From Planctomycetales bacterium 71-10 (GTDB taxonomy: Bacteria; Planctomycetota; Planctomycetia; Isosphaerales; Isosphaeraceae), in the NCBI GenBank assembly GCA_001898385.1, contig MKTT01000098.1, positions 31,232 through 95,231 of the forward strand: a DNA stretch of 64,000 bases, in the 5' to 3' direction. Every line of letters starts with the position of its first letter. Positions within the stretch are counted from its first letter, which is position 1. The position numbers and the translations under genes are program-made. Of the stretch, positions 45,580-54,985 are shown in pieces. The notes beneath the pieces are model-generated. The model did not search any database, was not told where the DNA came from, and saw only the letters and a program-made list of their open reading frames with translations.

Positions 45580-46953
45580 GTGGACAAGCTGATCACCATC
45601 TTCAAGATCCCCGAACTCCGGCGGAAGATCCTGTTCACCGCCCTGCTCCTGGCCATCTACCGGATCGGGTTCTACGTCCCGCTGCCGATCGTCAACCAGG
45701 CCCAGCTCCGCAACTGGGAGGAGCAGCTCAACACCAACGCCGCCGGCAAGGTGTTCGGCACGGTCGCCATGTTCGGCGGCACGTCCATCGGCATGAGCAC
45801 GATCTTCGGCCTCGGCATCATGCCCTACATCTCCGCGTCCATCATCTTCCAGCTGCTGGGGAGCGTCGTCCCCTCGCTGGAGGCGATGATGAAGGAGGGG
45901 GAGAGCGGGCGGAAACGCATCAACGAGTATACGCGATACGCGACCGTCTTGTTATGCGCCGTGCAATCCGCCTTCTGGGTCCAGTACATGATGAGCGACC
46001 AGATGGGCGTGGTATTGCCGCAGTACCGCGACTTCTGGCACGGCCTGGTCAGCGTCTGCATCATGACCGCCGGGACGGTGTTCCTGATGTGGGTCGGCGA
46101 GCAGATCGACGAGTACGGCATCGGCAACGGGATCAGCCTCCTGATCATGGCGGGCATCCTGTCGCGGCTCCCGGTGGCCCTCCAGGGCCTCTGGCAGAGC
46201 GCCTCGACGAAGCTCACCCCCGAGCAGGGGAAGCTGGGGATCATCCAGCTTGCGTTGCTGGCGATCCTGTTCGTGGCCGTCGTCGTCGGCGTCATCGCCA
46301 TCACGGAGAGCCAGCGGCGGATCCCGACGCAGTCGGCCAAGCACGTCCGGGGGCGTCGCGTCTTCGGCGGCACCCGGCAGTTCCTGCCGCTGAAGGTCAA
46401 CCAGGCCGGCGTCATGCCGATCATCTTCGCCTCCAGCCTGCTCATCTTCCCGTCGCTGATCTTCAACGGTCTGGCGAAGGCGACCGCCAGCCTGAAGTCG
46501 GAGACCTGGTCGGTCGGCTCGATGTTCGCGACCCTGTTCCAGGACCTGGCCGACGCCTTCCAGCGCCAGAGCTACGTGTACACGGTCTGCAACATCATCA
46601 TGATCTACTTCTTCTGCTACTTCTGGACGGCCATCACCTTCAACCCGAAGGACATGTCCGAGAACCTGAAGGACTACGGCAGCTTCATCCCGGGGTATCG
46701 CCCGGGCCGGCGCACGGCCGAGTACCTGGAGAAGGTCATGCTGCGGATCACCTACGTCGGGGCGGCCTTCCTGTCGCTCGTGGCGGTGATCCCGTCGCTC
46801 GTCCAGAATTTCCTGAACGTCGACTTCACGGTGGCCCAGTTCCTGGGCGGGACCGGCCTGCTGATCGTCGTAAGCGTCTGCCTCGACCTGGTGCAGAAGA
46901 TCGACAGCCACCTCGTCATGCGGAACTACGCGGGCCTCGTCAACCGCAAGTGA
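45580..46953 (+). CDS. secY: Preprotein translocase subunit SecY
   Basis: A 457-residue channel protein (E. coli 443) with ten predicted membrane helices. Segments: KILFTALLLAIYRIGFYVPLP, GLGIMPYISASIIFQLLG, VNQAGVMPIIFASSLL and IPGYRPGRRTAEYLEKV. GTG at 45580 has GCGGAG nine bases upstream. The channel secretes proteins with SecE/SecG and SecA. No adk follows, as would be common. Confidence 0.95.
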   Translation: MDKLITIFKIPELRRKILFTALLLAIYRIGFYVPLPIVNQAQLRNWEEQLNTNAAGKVFGTVAMFGGTSIGMSTIFGLGIMPYISASIIFQLLGSVVPSLEAMMKEGESGRKRINEYTRYATVLLCAVQSAFWVQYMMSDQMGVVLPQYRDFWHGLVSVCIMTAGTVFLMWVGEQIDEYGIGNGISLLIMAGILSRLPVALQGLWQSASTKLTPEQGKLGIIQLALLAILFVAVVVGVIAITESQRRIPTQSAKHVRGRRVFGGTRQFLPLKVNQAGVMPIIFASSLLIFPSLIFNGLAKATASLKSETWSVGSMFATLFQDLADAFQRQSYVYTVCNIIMIYFFCYFWTAITFNPKDMSENLKDYGSFIPGYRPGRRTAEYLEKVMLRITYVGAAFLSLVAVIPSLVQNFLNVDFTVAQFLGGTGLLIVVSVCLDLVQKIDSHLVMRNYAGLVNRK

Positions 46954-46972
46954 CGCCGGAGGAGAGCGCACC

Positions 46973-47878
46973 GTGTCATCGCAACGCGGCCCGGGCCGCC
47001 GACCCTCGCTCCCGTCGTTCCTCTCCGGCGTCGTCCGACGGCCGGAGGGGGCCGCCGGTTCGAAGCCGGCCGACGCTCCCCCGCCGGGCCGACGGCCCCC
47101 GACGATCCAGCTCAAGAGCCCTCGCGAGATCGCCCTGATGCGCGAGGCGGGTCGGCTGGTGGCCAGGGCCCACGAGGAGGTCCGCAAGCTGGTCGTCCCC
47201 GGGGCGACCACCGCCGACCTCGACGCCGCCGTCGCCGCGGTCTTTCGGGAGGCGGGCGCGACCCCTCTGTTCCTGAACTACCCCTGCTCCACGAAGGGGA
47301 AGCCGGCGTTCCCGGCCGTGATCTGCTCCAGCGTCAACGAGCAGGTCGTCCACGGCATCCCGAACAAGCGACCGCTCCGCGAGGGGGACGTCGTGGCCGT
47401 GGACACCGGCTGCCGCCTCAACGGCTGGTGCGGCGACTCCGCATTCACCTGGGCCGTCGGCCCCGTCGCGCCGGAGGTCCAGAAGCTCCTGGACGTCACC
47501 TCGGAGACCCTGCAACTCGCCATCCGCGCCATGGGCCGCTGCCGATACTGGTCCGAGGTGGCCTCGCTGATGGAGCAGTACGTCAAGAGCCAGGGGTTCT
47601 CGGTGATCGAGAACTTCGTCGGGCATGGCATCGGCAAGGACATGCACGAGGAGCCCCAGGTCCCGAACTTCGTGAGCAAGGCGCTCCGGAAGCACGACAT
47701 CCGCCTGGAGCCGGGCGTGGTGCTGGCCGTCGAGCCGATGGTCGCGATGGGGACCAAGGAGGTCCGGACCCTGGAGGACGGCTGGACGGTCGAGACCAAG
47801 GACCGACGCCCCAGCGCCCATTTCGAGCACACGATCGCCATGACGTCCGACGGACCCCAGATCCTCACCTTGCCGTGA
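46973..47878 (+). CDS. map: Methionine aminopeptidase, type I
   Basis: A 301-residue enzyme with an N-terminal extension of about 40 residues before the core. The metal ligands are in VVAVDTGCRLNGWCGDSAFT (two Asp), VGHGIGKDMHEEPQV (His), VLAVEPMVAMG (Glu) and HFEHTIAMT (last residues). It removes initiator Met from new proteins. The start is GTG at 46973, 19 bases after secY. Placing map next to secY is common. Confidence 0.94.
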   Translation: MSSQRGPGRRPSLPSFLSGVVRRPEGAAGSKPADAPPPGRRPPTIQLKSPREIALMREAGRLVARAHEEVRKLVVPGATTADLDAAVAAVFREAGATPLFLNYPCSTKGKPAFPAVICSSVNEQVVHGIPNKRPLREGDVVAVDTGCRLNGWCGDSAFTWAVGPVAPEVQKLLDVTSETLQLAIRAMGRCRYWSEVASLMEQYVKSQGFSVIENFVGHGIGKDMHEEPQVPNFVSKALRKHDIRLEPGVVLAVEPMVAMGTKEVRTLEDGWTVETKDRRPSAHFEHTIAMTSDGPQILTLP

Positions 47879-48350
47879 GGGCGGGCGGATGGGGGGGACG
47901 TGACGACGGCCCGCGAGCGTTCTCGGCGGAATAATCTTGACGAATGGGCCGTGACGCCCCTTGCGGATCGGGAGGAAGAGCGTTAGGATAGTCGAATTCC
48001 CCGTTGCCCGTCCAGCGATATCGCGCCCACTCCCCCCCAAGGCGTCGGCGATCGACGGGCGAAGCGAGGGCGATCATCGTGACTTCGAGCGGCCGCTCCG
48101 GGAATCGCGGCCGTCGGGAGCCGCGTCGTTTCCGACCCGTTCCGGCGTCCTCGCCGGTCGAGTCCGGCGTCGGATCGGGCCCTCCCGGTCGGCGAACGAC
48201 CGCGGCGCGAGGATCGTAAGAATGTCGCCGGGGCGCGCGGGACGCGTCCCACCGGCGTCTTCGGCCGTCGCCGCAGGAGCGGTGCCGCCGGGCGTGGCGG
48301 CGGTCGAGGCGAGACGAGAGACACGGACAGACACGAAAGCGGCGACGGCC
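47879..48350 (+). other. Long leader region before rpmJ with a possible promoter
   Basis: 472 bases with no gene. I looked for infA here, its common position, and found no frame that reads like it. A possible promoter lies at 47961-47989. The rest is GC-rich spacer. Confidence 0.5.
47961..47989 (+). promoter_or_regulatory. Possible promoter of the rpmJ-rpsM-rpsK-rpsD-rpoA-rplQ unit
   Basis: TTGCGG at 47961-47966 and TAGGAT at 47984-47989 with a 17-base spacer. It would leave a leader of about 360 bases before rpmJ. A competing -35 (TTGACG at 47937-47942) has no good -10 partner. Confidence 0.35.
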
Positions 48351-48464
48351 ATGAAAGTGCGATCGAGCGTGAAGCGGATTTGCGAGAATTGCAAGATCGT
48401 CAGGCGTGAGGGCAAGGTCCTGGTGATCTGCTCGAACCCCCGGCACAAGCAGCGCCAGGGCTGA
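48351..48464 (+). CDS. rpmJ: 50S ribosomal protein L36
   Basis: A 37-residue product that reads [20 protein letters not shown] then [13 protein letters not shown]. Three cysteines and a histidine bind zinc (C+ form). It starts at ATG 48351. The usual gene before it, infA, is not present. Confidence 0.93.
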   Translation: MKVRSSVKRICENCKIVRREGKVLVICSNPRHKQRQG

Positions 48465-48555
48465 GGACGCCCGGCCGCGACGGGCCTCCCGGCGCGGCGG
48501 GCGGATCGGCCGATCCCCCCCGACCTGACCAGCGTGATCGACGGAGACCGACGGA

Positions 48556-48939
48556 ATGCCTCGTATCCTGGGCGTGGACATCCCCAATGACAAGCGGACG
48601 GTGATCTCGCTGCGTTATATCTACGGGATCGGACCGTTCCTCGCGGAGCAGCTCTGCGAGCGTGCGGGGATCGACCCGGAGAAGCGCGCCCGCGACCTGA
48701 CCGAGGACGACCTGGCCAAGCTGGCGAACCTGCTCGACAACGAGTACACGGTGGAAGGCCAGCTCCGCCGCCAGGTGCAGCAGAACATCGGCCGGCTCCG
48801 CGAGATCGGCTGCTACCGCGGCCTGCGTCATCGCAAGGGCCTGCCCGTCCGCGGCCAGCGGACCCGGACGAACGCCCGCACCCGCAAGGGGCCGCGGAAG
48901 ACGGTCGCCGGCAAGAAGGGCGTCAAGGAGATGCGCTGA
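48556..48939 (+). CDS. rpsM: 30S ribosomal protein S13
   Basis: A 127-residue product (E. coli 118) of the 30S head. Segments: [44 protein letters not shown] and [10 protein letters not shown]. Usual place before rpsK. Confidence 0.95.
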   Translation: MPRILGVDIPNDKRTVISLRYIYGIGPFLAEQLCERAGIDPEKRARDLTEDDLAKLANLLDNEYTVEGQLRRQVQQNIGRLREIGCYRGLRHRKGLPVRGQRTRTNARTRKGPRKTVAGKKGVKEMR

Positions 48940-49060
48940 GTCGAGGCCGCGCCCGGGACCGGGCGCGGGGCGGTGGGGCGCGAGAGTCGAGTCGGGCGGG
49001 CGCGGGGCGTCCGCTCGCGTCGTTGGGAACCGAATCCGGCAGACGAGGAGCGAAGGACCC

Positions 49061-49441
49061 GTGGCGAAGGCCAAGAAGCGGAAGACGCGGCGCAACGTGA
49101 GCCGCGCGGTCGTGCACATCAAGGCGACGTTCAACAACACGACCGTGACGATCACCGACCCCAACGGCGACGCCCTCTGCTGGGCCTCCTCCGGGACGGT
49201 CGGCTTCAAGGGGAGCCGCAAGAGCACGCCGTTCGCCGCCCAGCGCGCCGCCGAGACGGCCGCCGCCTCGGCGACGAAGTTCGGCGTCAAGGAGGTCGAG
49301 GTCAAGGTGAAGGGCCCCGGCTCCGGCCGCGAGAGCGCCATCACCGCCATCCAGGCGTCCGGCCTGTCGATCAAGGCCATCGAGGACGTCACCCCGCTGC
49401 CGCACAACGGCTGCCGCCCGCCGAAGAAGCGCCGCGTCTGA
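49061..49441 (+). CDS. rpsK: 30S ribosomal protein S11
   Basis: A 126-residue product (E. coli 129). Segments: [57 protein letters not shown]. The start is GTG at 49061. It shapes the mRNA channel. Confidence 0.94.
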   Translation: MAKAKKRKTRRNVSRAVVHIKATFNNTTVTITDPNGDALCWASSGTVGFKGSRKSTPFAAQRAAETAAASATKFGVKEVEVKVKGPGSGRESAITAIQASGLSIKAIEDVTPLPHNGCRPPKKRRV

Positions 49442-49538
49442 GCCGCCGAGGCGGAGCCCCGCCGCCTCGCCCGCCCCGCCGCCTTCGCCGCACGCGTACG
49501 ACATCAATACATCGAGTTCGAGGTTCGCTGGATCTACC

Positions 49539-50168
49539 ATGGGACGATATACAGGACCCGTCTGCCGGCTCTGCCGCCGCGAGGGCACCAACCTCTACCT
49601 GAAGGGCGCGCGGTGCTACGGCAACAAGTGCGCCATCGTCCGCCGCGACGGCGTGCCGGGCATGCACCAGTTCCGCCGCGGCAAGGCGAGCGAGTACGCC
49701 ATCCGCCTGCGCGAGAAGCAGAAGGTCAAGCGGTACTACGGCATCTTCGAACGCCAGTTCCGCAAGTACTACGCCGAGGCCAATCGCAAGACCGGCAACA
49801 CCGGCGACGCCCTGATGTCGCTCCTGGAGCGTCGGCTCGACAACGTCGTCGCCCGCCTCCAGTTCGCCGCCAGCCGCCCCCAGGCCCGGCAGTTCATCCG
49901 CCACGGCCACATCCTGGTCAATGGCAAGAAGGTCGACATCCCGAGCTACCTCGTGAAGCCCGGCGATCAGGTGTCCGTCAAGAACCGCGAGCACTCGCGG
50001 AACCTGGCGATCGAGAACACCCAGGCCGACTTCCTGCCCCCGGTCCCCGACTGGCTCGACCGCATCAGCAACGATCCCCCCGAGGGCCGCGTCAGCCGCC
50101 TGCCGTCCGTCCAGGACGTCGGCCTGCCGGTCACGCCCCAGTTGATCGTCGAGTTGCTGAGCCGCTGA
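49539..50168 (+). CDS. rpsD: 30S ribosomal protein S4, zinc-binding form
   Basis: A 209-residue product (E. coli 206). The N-terminus CRLCRREG and CYGNKCAI carries four cysteines. The S4 RNA-binding domain follows: [39 protein letters not shown]4 starts 30S assembly and represses the alpha operon in E. coli. Confidence 0.95.
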   Translation: MGRYTGPVCRLCRREGTNLYLKGARCYGNKCAIVRRDGVPGMHQFRRGKASEYAIRLREKQKVKRYYGIFERQFRKYYAEANRKTGNTGDALMSLLERRLDNVVARLQFAASRPQARQFIRHGHILVNGKKVDIPSYLVKPGDQVSVKNREHSRNLAIENTQADFLPPVPDWLDRISNDPPEGRVSRLPSVQDVGLPVTPQLIVELLSR

Positions 50169-50208
50169 GCTCGGCCCGCCCGGAGCGAGAGCACCACCAG
50201 GGGGATTC

Positions 50209-51207
50209 ATGATGCGTATCCGTTGGCGCGGCCTCGAATTGCCCAGTCGCGTCGTCTGCAACCGCGAGAGCCTCTCCGACACCTTCGGCGAGTTCCACGT
50301 CGAGCCGTTCGAACGCGGCTTCGGCCACACCGTGGGCAACAGCCTGCGCCGCATCCTCCTCTCCAGCCTGGAGGGGAGCGCGATCACGAAGATCAAGATC
50401 CAGGGCGTCCAGCACGAGTTCTCGTCGATCCCGGGCATGGTCGACGACATCACCGACCTGGTCCTGAACACCAAGCTCCTCGTGGTCAAGAATCACTCGG
50501 AGCACCCCCGCACCATCCGGATCGACCGCGACCGCCGCGGCGTCGTCACCGCCGCGGACATCCTCCACGACGAGTCGATCGAGATCATCAACCCCGACCA
50601 CATCCTCTGCACGCTCACCGACGACGTCCCCTTCCACCTGGAGATGACCGTCGAGAACGGCCGGGGCTACAAGACCGCCGCCGAAGGCCACACCGACGAC
50701 CTGGAAATCGGCGTCATCCCGATCGACTCCAGCTTCAGCCCGGTCCACCGGGTCGAGTATCACGTCGAGAACACCCGCGTCGGCCAGCGGACCAACTACG
50801 ACAAGCTCATCCTCCGGATCTGGACCACCGGCGTCATCAACCCGGAGATGGCCCTCGTCGAGGCCGCCAAGATCCTGCGGAAGCACCTGAACCCCTTCGT
50901 CCAGTACAACGAGCCGGGCCCCGGCCTCCCCAGCGAAGCCGGCCCCTACGACGGCAACCAGTACGCCCCGCTCGACGCCGAACTCGAGCGCAAGCTCGAC
51001 ATGAGCCTCGCCGAGCTGGAACTCTCCGTCAGGGCCACGAACTGCCTGGAGAGCGAGGGTATCACCACCGTCCGCCACCTGGTGACCCGCTCCGAGGATC
51101 AACTGCTGAACGTCCGCAACTTCGGCGAGACGACCCTCAAGGAGGTCCGGGCCAAGCTCCACGAGATCGGCCTCGACCTGGGCATGAACGTCCCCCCCAA
51201 GAGCTGA
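50209..51207 (+). CDS. rpoA: RNA polymerase alpha subunit
   Basis: A 332-residue product (E. coli 329). The N-terminal domain ([25 protein letters not shown]) dimerises and binds beta/beta-prime; the C-terminal domain ([17 protein letters not shown] to [16 protein letters not shown]) binds DNA and activators. Tandem ATGs at 50209 and 50212 could start it. Usual place between rpsD and rplQ. Confidence 0.96.
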   Translation: MMRIRWRGLELPSRVVCNRESLSDTFGEFHVEPFERGFGHTVGNSLRRILLSSLEGSAITKIKIQGVQHEFSSIPGMVDDITDLVLNTKLLVVKNHSEHPRTIRIDRDRRGVVTAADILHDESIEIINPDHILCTLTDDVPFHLEMTVENGRGYKTAAEGHTDDLEIGVIPIDSSFSPVHRVEYHVENTRVGQRTNYDKLILRIWTTGVINPEMALVEAAKILRKHLNPFVQYNEPGPGLPSEAGPYDGNQYAPLDAELERKLDMSLAELELSVRATNCLESEGITTVRHLVTRSEDQLLNVRNFGETTLKEVRAKLHEIGLDLGMNVPPKS

Positions 51208-51299
51208 CCGGCCTTCGCGGCGTGCGACCGGCCCCCGGCCCGCGGATCGTGCGGCCGGTCCCGTATCTCGAAGATCCCTCGATCAGATAAGAAATCGCC

Positions 51300-51713
51300 A
51301 TGCGTCACAAGAAAGCCGGCCGCAAGTTCAAGCGTTCCCCCGAACACCGCCGCATGCTCCTGCGCAACCTGGCCACGGCGCTCCTGGAGCACGGCAAGAT
51401 CACGACGACCGTCCCCAAGGCGAAGGAACTCCAGCCCTACGTCGAGAAGCTCATCACCCTCGCCAAGGGCGGCTTCAAGCTGGATCCGTTCCGTCGCAGC
51501 CTGGCCGTTCTGAACAGCAAGGCGGTGGCCTACAAGCTGTTCCATGAGATCGGCCCCCGGTTCGCCACCCGGCCCGGCGGCTACACCCGCATCTACAAGC
51601 TCGCCAAGGTCCGGCAGGGCGACGCCGCCGAGATGGCCGTCATCATGCTGCTCGGCGAGGACGAGACGATCAAGGCCCCCTCCCGCCCCGTCGTGGCGGA
51701 AGCCGGCGCCTGA
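51300..51713 (+). CDS. rplQ: 50S ribosomal protein L17
   Basis: A 137-residue product (E. coli 127). It begins MRHKKAGRKFKRSPEHRRML and has TTVPKAKELQPYVEKLITLAK and RPGGYTRIYKLAKVRQGDAAEMAV. It is the last gene of the superoperon; a terminator follows 15 bases after its stop. Confidence 0.95.
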   Translation: MRHKKAGRKFKRSPEHRRMLLRNLATALLEHGKITTTVPKAKELQPYVEKLITLAKGGFKLDPFRRSLAVLNSKAVAYKLFHEIGPRFATRPGGYTRIYKLAKVRQGDAAEMAVIMLLGEDETIKAPSRPVVAEAGA

Positions 51714-51728
51714 TCGGCCGCGAATTCA

Positions 51729-51766
51729 GGGGCGTCCGGCTTCATCCCGGACGCCCCTTTTCTTTT
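51729..51766 (+). terminator. Intrinsic terminator after rplQ
   Basis: An 11-base perfect stem (GGGGCGTCCGG at 51729-51739 with CCGGACGCCCC at 51747-51757), a 7-base loop, and then TTTTCTTTT. It closes the ribosomal superoperon and lies just before the HIT gene. Confidence 0.88.
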
Positions 51767-51785
51767 CCCGCCGGGACGCCCCGCC

Positions 51786-52214
51786 ATGAGCCGCGACCCG
51801 AACTGCATCTTCTGCAAGATCGTCGCCGGGGAGATCCCCTCGACCCGCGTCCTGGAGACCGATCGTGCGGTCGTCATCCTCGACATCAATCCGGTCGTCA
51901 AGGGGCACGTCTTGATCATCCCTCGCGATCACTATCCGCAACTGCGCGACCTGCCCGATGAACTGGCCGCGCACGCGGGCTCCTTGCTGCCTCGTCTCGC
52001 TCGGGCGGTCGTTTCGGCTGTCAGGGCCGAGGGGTCGAACGTCATCATCAATAGCGGCGGCGTGGCCGGCCAGACGATCGACCATTGTCACTGGCACGTC
52101 ATCCCACGATTTGACGGCGACCCCGTCCACTGGCCCTGGCCGCACCAAGCCTATTCCGGTGACGAGATGGCCCGCACCGCCTCTCGAATCACCGACCTCT
52201 TGGATCCGGCCTGA
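51786..52214 (+). CDS. HIT-family (histidine triad) hydrolase
   Basis: A 142-residue protein with CIFCKIVAGEIPSTRV at the start, GHVLIIPRDHY in the middle, and the active-site triad HCHWHVI near residue 100. HIT proteins hydrolyse nucleotide phosphoramidates. The two cysteines in the first segment may hold zinc with a later histidine. It sits 20 bases after the ribosomal terminator, so it should have its own promoter or read-through. Confidence 0.9.
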   Translation: MSRDPNCIFCKIVAGEIPSTRVLETDRAVVILDINPVVKGHVLIIPRDHYPQLRDLPDELAAHAGSLLPRLARAVVSAVRAEGSNVIINSGGVAGQTIDHCHWHVIPRFDGDPVHWPWPHQAYSGDEMARTASRITDLLDPA

Positions 52215-53019
52215 CCATTTCGCCCTTTCCTTCGATCGGGCCATCCTTCCGGAGGCTCGATGAGGCTCGGACCTGCGGCGCGATCCGAGGGCCGGTGCCC
52301 TGACGCCGCGACTGGGCGACCGAGCGCGACCGACCTCCCCCCTCCTCGGCAGTCGAGACCATCGGTCTCTCTTCCGAGTCGCGCCCTCGGCCCTCGGCCC
52401 TCGGCCCTTGTCCGAGGCCGTCTCGCCCTCCATCAGCACACGACTTAAGGCGGTCGTGTCGACGGATTGGCGGTGGCGATTTTCATTCTTTGGAATGCAC
52501 CATCGGGAACTCGGGCGATAGGAAGGGCACCGACCGCCGGGCGGATGGCCAGTCCTGACGTGATGCCGCGACGGCTTCCGCACGCATGCGCACTCGCCCG
52601 TGCGATCCAATCTGGGAAGAATCTCCTTTTCCCTCTTGACTTGGACACCTGGTGTGCAAGACGCGTCGGTCGCCTTTCTTGGTCCTTAGGACGTGGATTC
52701 TGCGAAAAGAGGCAATCCTTGAATGCCGATCGCACGGGAAATGGAAGAGAATATGTGTAATGGCGATCAGTAGTCTGGTGGGAAAGGTCTCGTGTCCTAA
52801 CTGCTAAATCGATGCCATGTTACAGGAATCGCAAGTGTGTCGGTCGGGCTGTCGGAAAACTTGACGGTCTTTGTCCGCGGGCTATAATTTTGTTGAAACC
52901 GCCGACAACCAGACGATGGGCACAAGAGCAGAGGCGCGGGACGTCAGCGATCTCGTACGTCGAGAACGGTGGCGGCAACCAGGGATCCGGGTTCGCGCCG
53001 GAATGATCAGGAGAATCCC
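52215..53019. other. Long gene-free region before dnaG, partly low in GC
   Basis: About 800 bases. The first 200 are ordinary GC-rich spacer. From about 52440 to 52960 GC falls to about 43-53% in the lines I counted, against about 70% elsewhere. Short open frames here on both strands do not resemble known proteins. The dnaG-rpoD promoter lies at its end. Confidence 0.5.
52861..52888 (+). promoter_or_regulatory. Promoter of the dnaG-rpoD operon
   Basis: TTGACG at 52861-52866 and the perfect -10 TATAAT at 52883-52888 with a 16-base spacer. The dnaG start lies 131 bases downstream. Confidence 0.7.
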
Positions 53020-54975
53020 GTGCCCAGGCCATCCGATGCCACGAAAGCCGCTATAAAAAACGCGGTGGACATCGTGAAGCTTGTAGGCGATTACGGGCTT
53101 TCCCTCCACCGCGCCGGCTCGCGTTACAAGGCGGCCTGTCCCTGGCACGACGACCGCCATCCCTCCCTGGAAGTGAACCCCGATCGGCAGACCTTCAAAT
53201 GCTGGGTCTGCAACATCGGGGGCGACGTATTCGAGTTCGTGCAGCGGATGGACCGCGTCGAGTTCCCCGAGGCGTTGCGGACGCTGGCGGAACGGGCGGG
53301 GGTCGCCTTAGACGACCCGGGCGCGGCGAAGCGGGCGGAAGGGCCGTCGCGGGCGGACCTCGGGGCGGTGCTGGCTTGGGCGGAAGGGCTGTTCGAAAAG
53401 GCTTTGGAGAAGGACGCGTCGGCTCGGGCTTATGTCGGGGGGCGTGGGCTGACGGCGGAAACGGCGAGGCGGTTTCGCCTGGGGTACGCCCCGGACGAGT
53501 CGGGCTGGCTGTTCGAGGAGGCGCGGCGGAAGGGGTATTCGAAGGATCTGTTGGAGAAGGCCGGCCTGGCGACCTCTGCGGAGGATTCGCCCGGCAGGGC
53601 CCACGCGAGGTTTCGGGGTCGGCTGATCTTTCCGATTCACGACGAGAGGGGCCGTCCGGTGGGGTTCGGCGGGCGGATCCTGGCGGAAGCGGAGCGGGCG
53701 GCTTCGTCTCGGGGGTTTCGTGTCGCAAAATATGTTAACAGCCCCGAGACGGCCCTCTTCCAGAAGCGTCGGCTCCTCTACGCCGCGGATCTCGCGAGGG
53801 CCGCATGTCGCGAGGCGGGCTGGGTCGCGGTGATGGAAGGGTACACCGACGTGATGGCGGCGCACCAGGTCGGGCTTCAGAACGTCGTGGCGACGTTGGG
53901 GACCGCGTTCGGCGACGAACACGTCCCCCTGCTGCGGCGCCTGGCCGACCGGGCGTGCCTGGTCTACGACGGGGACGAGGCGGGGCAGTCCGCGGCGGAG
54001 CGGGCGCTGGAGATCTTCCTCGGGCATGAGCTGGACGTGCGGGTGCTGTCGCTCCCCTCGGGCCTGGATCCTTGCGACTTCCTCTTGAGCGAAGGAGCCG
54101 ACGCATTCCGGACGCTGGCCGCCGAGGCCCTGGATCCGCTGGCCTTCGTGCTCGACCGGGCGCGGGCCCGGTTCGACCTGGACTCGATCGACGGGGCCCG
54201 GCAGGCCTCGGAGTGGGTCCTGGGCGTGCTGGCCCGAGTGCCGCCGGCGACGCCCGGCTCGGCCCAGGACGTCGCGCTGAAGAAGGCGCTCGACAAGCTG
54301 GCGTTCGCCCTTCGGTTGCCGGTTGGCTCCCTCCAGAAGCGGCTGAAGGCCCTGCGGCCCGCGGCGCGGCGGAAGGGGGAGCCGAAGGGGGCCGTCCCCG
54401 CGGGCGGGACGGCCGCCGGGCCCGGTGCGGCCCCGGAAGCCTCCCCCGCCGACCTGCTCCGGGCGATGGACGCCGTCGACCGGGAGCTCGCCGCGGTGGT
54501 CGTGGGGCAGCCGGACCTGGTCGCCTCGCTCGTCATCCGCGTCCCGCCCTCCTTGATCCGCGACGATGTGGCCCGAATGATCCTCGACGCCGCCTATGAA
54601 ATCCACGGCCGGGGGGAGAGCCCGGCGTGCGAAACGCTCCGGGACGAACTCGAAGACCCCGGGGCCCGGGCGGTGGTCGAATACCTGAACAACCTGCAAG
54701 AAGGCCTGGAAAGACCCGAACTTCACCCCCTGGACGTGGTCCAGTTCCCCATCGGGACCTGGACCGACCGCCTGGAAGGCGTGCTCGCCCTGTTCGCCGA
54801 ACGAGAGCGTCTGTCTCGCTTGCAGGACCTCAAGCAGGCCCTCGACGAGACCGACAAGCAGGCCGAGCCCGACGCCTATCGGGCCCTGCAACTGGAATAC
54901 CGAAGACTACTGACCCAGCGGGCTGGGACCTCGAATAAGAAGAACGCGCGTCCCGATCCGACGTATCGTGCGTGA
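53020..54975 (+). CDS. dnaG: DNA primase
   Basis: A 651-residue enzyme (E. coli 581). The N-terminal CHC2 zinc domain has Cys40, His43, Cys61 and Cys64 (CPWHDD and CWVC). The TOPRIM core is present with [13 protein letters not shown] and [11 protein letters not shown]. The C-terminal part, which contacts the helicase, is variable and has an Ala/Gly-rich linker. The GTG at 53020 has AGGAG six bases upstream. It is transcribed with rpoD, which starts 10 bases after the stop. Confidence 0.95.
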   Translation: MPRPSDATKAAIKNAVDIVKLVGDYGLSLHRAGSRYKAACPWHDDRHPSLEVNPDRQTFKCWVCNIGGDVFEFVQRMDRVEFPEALRTLAERAGVALDDPGAAKRAEGPSRADLGAVLAWAEGLFEKALEKDASARAYVGGRGLTAETARRFRLGYAPDESGWLFEEARRKGYSKDLLEKAGLATSAEDSPGRAHARFRGRLIFPIHDERGRPVGFGGRILAEAERAASSRGFRVAKYVNSPETALFQKRRLLYAADLARAACREAGWVAVMEGYTDVMAAHQVGLQNVVATLGTAFGDEHVPLLRRLADRACLVYDGDEAGQSAAERALEIFLGHELDVRVLSLPSGLDPCDFLLSEGADAFRTLAAEALDPLAFVLDRARARFDLDSIDGARQASEWVLGVLARVPPATPGSAQDVALKKALDKLAFALRLPVGSLQKRLKALRPAARRKGEPKGAVPAGGTAAGPGAAPEASPADLLRAMDAVDRELAAVVVGQPDLVASLVIRVPPSLIRDDVARMILDAAYEIHGRGESPACETLRDELEDPGARAVVEYLNNLQEGLERPELHPLDVVQFPIGTWTDRLEGVLALFAERERLSRLQDLKQALDETDKQAEPDAYRALQLEYRRLLTQRAGTSNKKNARPDPTYRA

Positions 54976-54985
54976 GGGAGGAATG

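Noticed and set aside
47961..48350. infA gene before rpmJ
   Set aside because: No frame in this stretch reads like IF-1; the open frames are GC-rich by-products.
52467..52760. Open frames on both strands in the low-GC region
   Set aside because: No family likeness and no ribosome binding site that convinces; kept only as an intergenic note.
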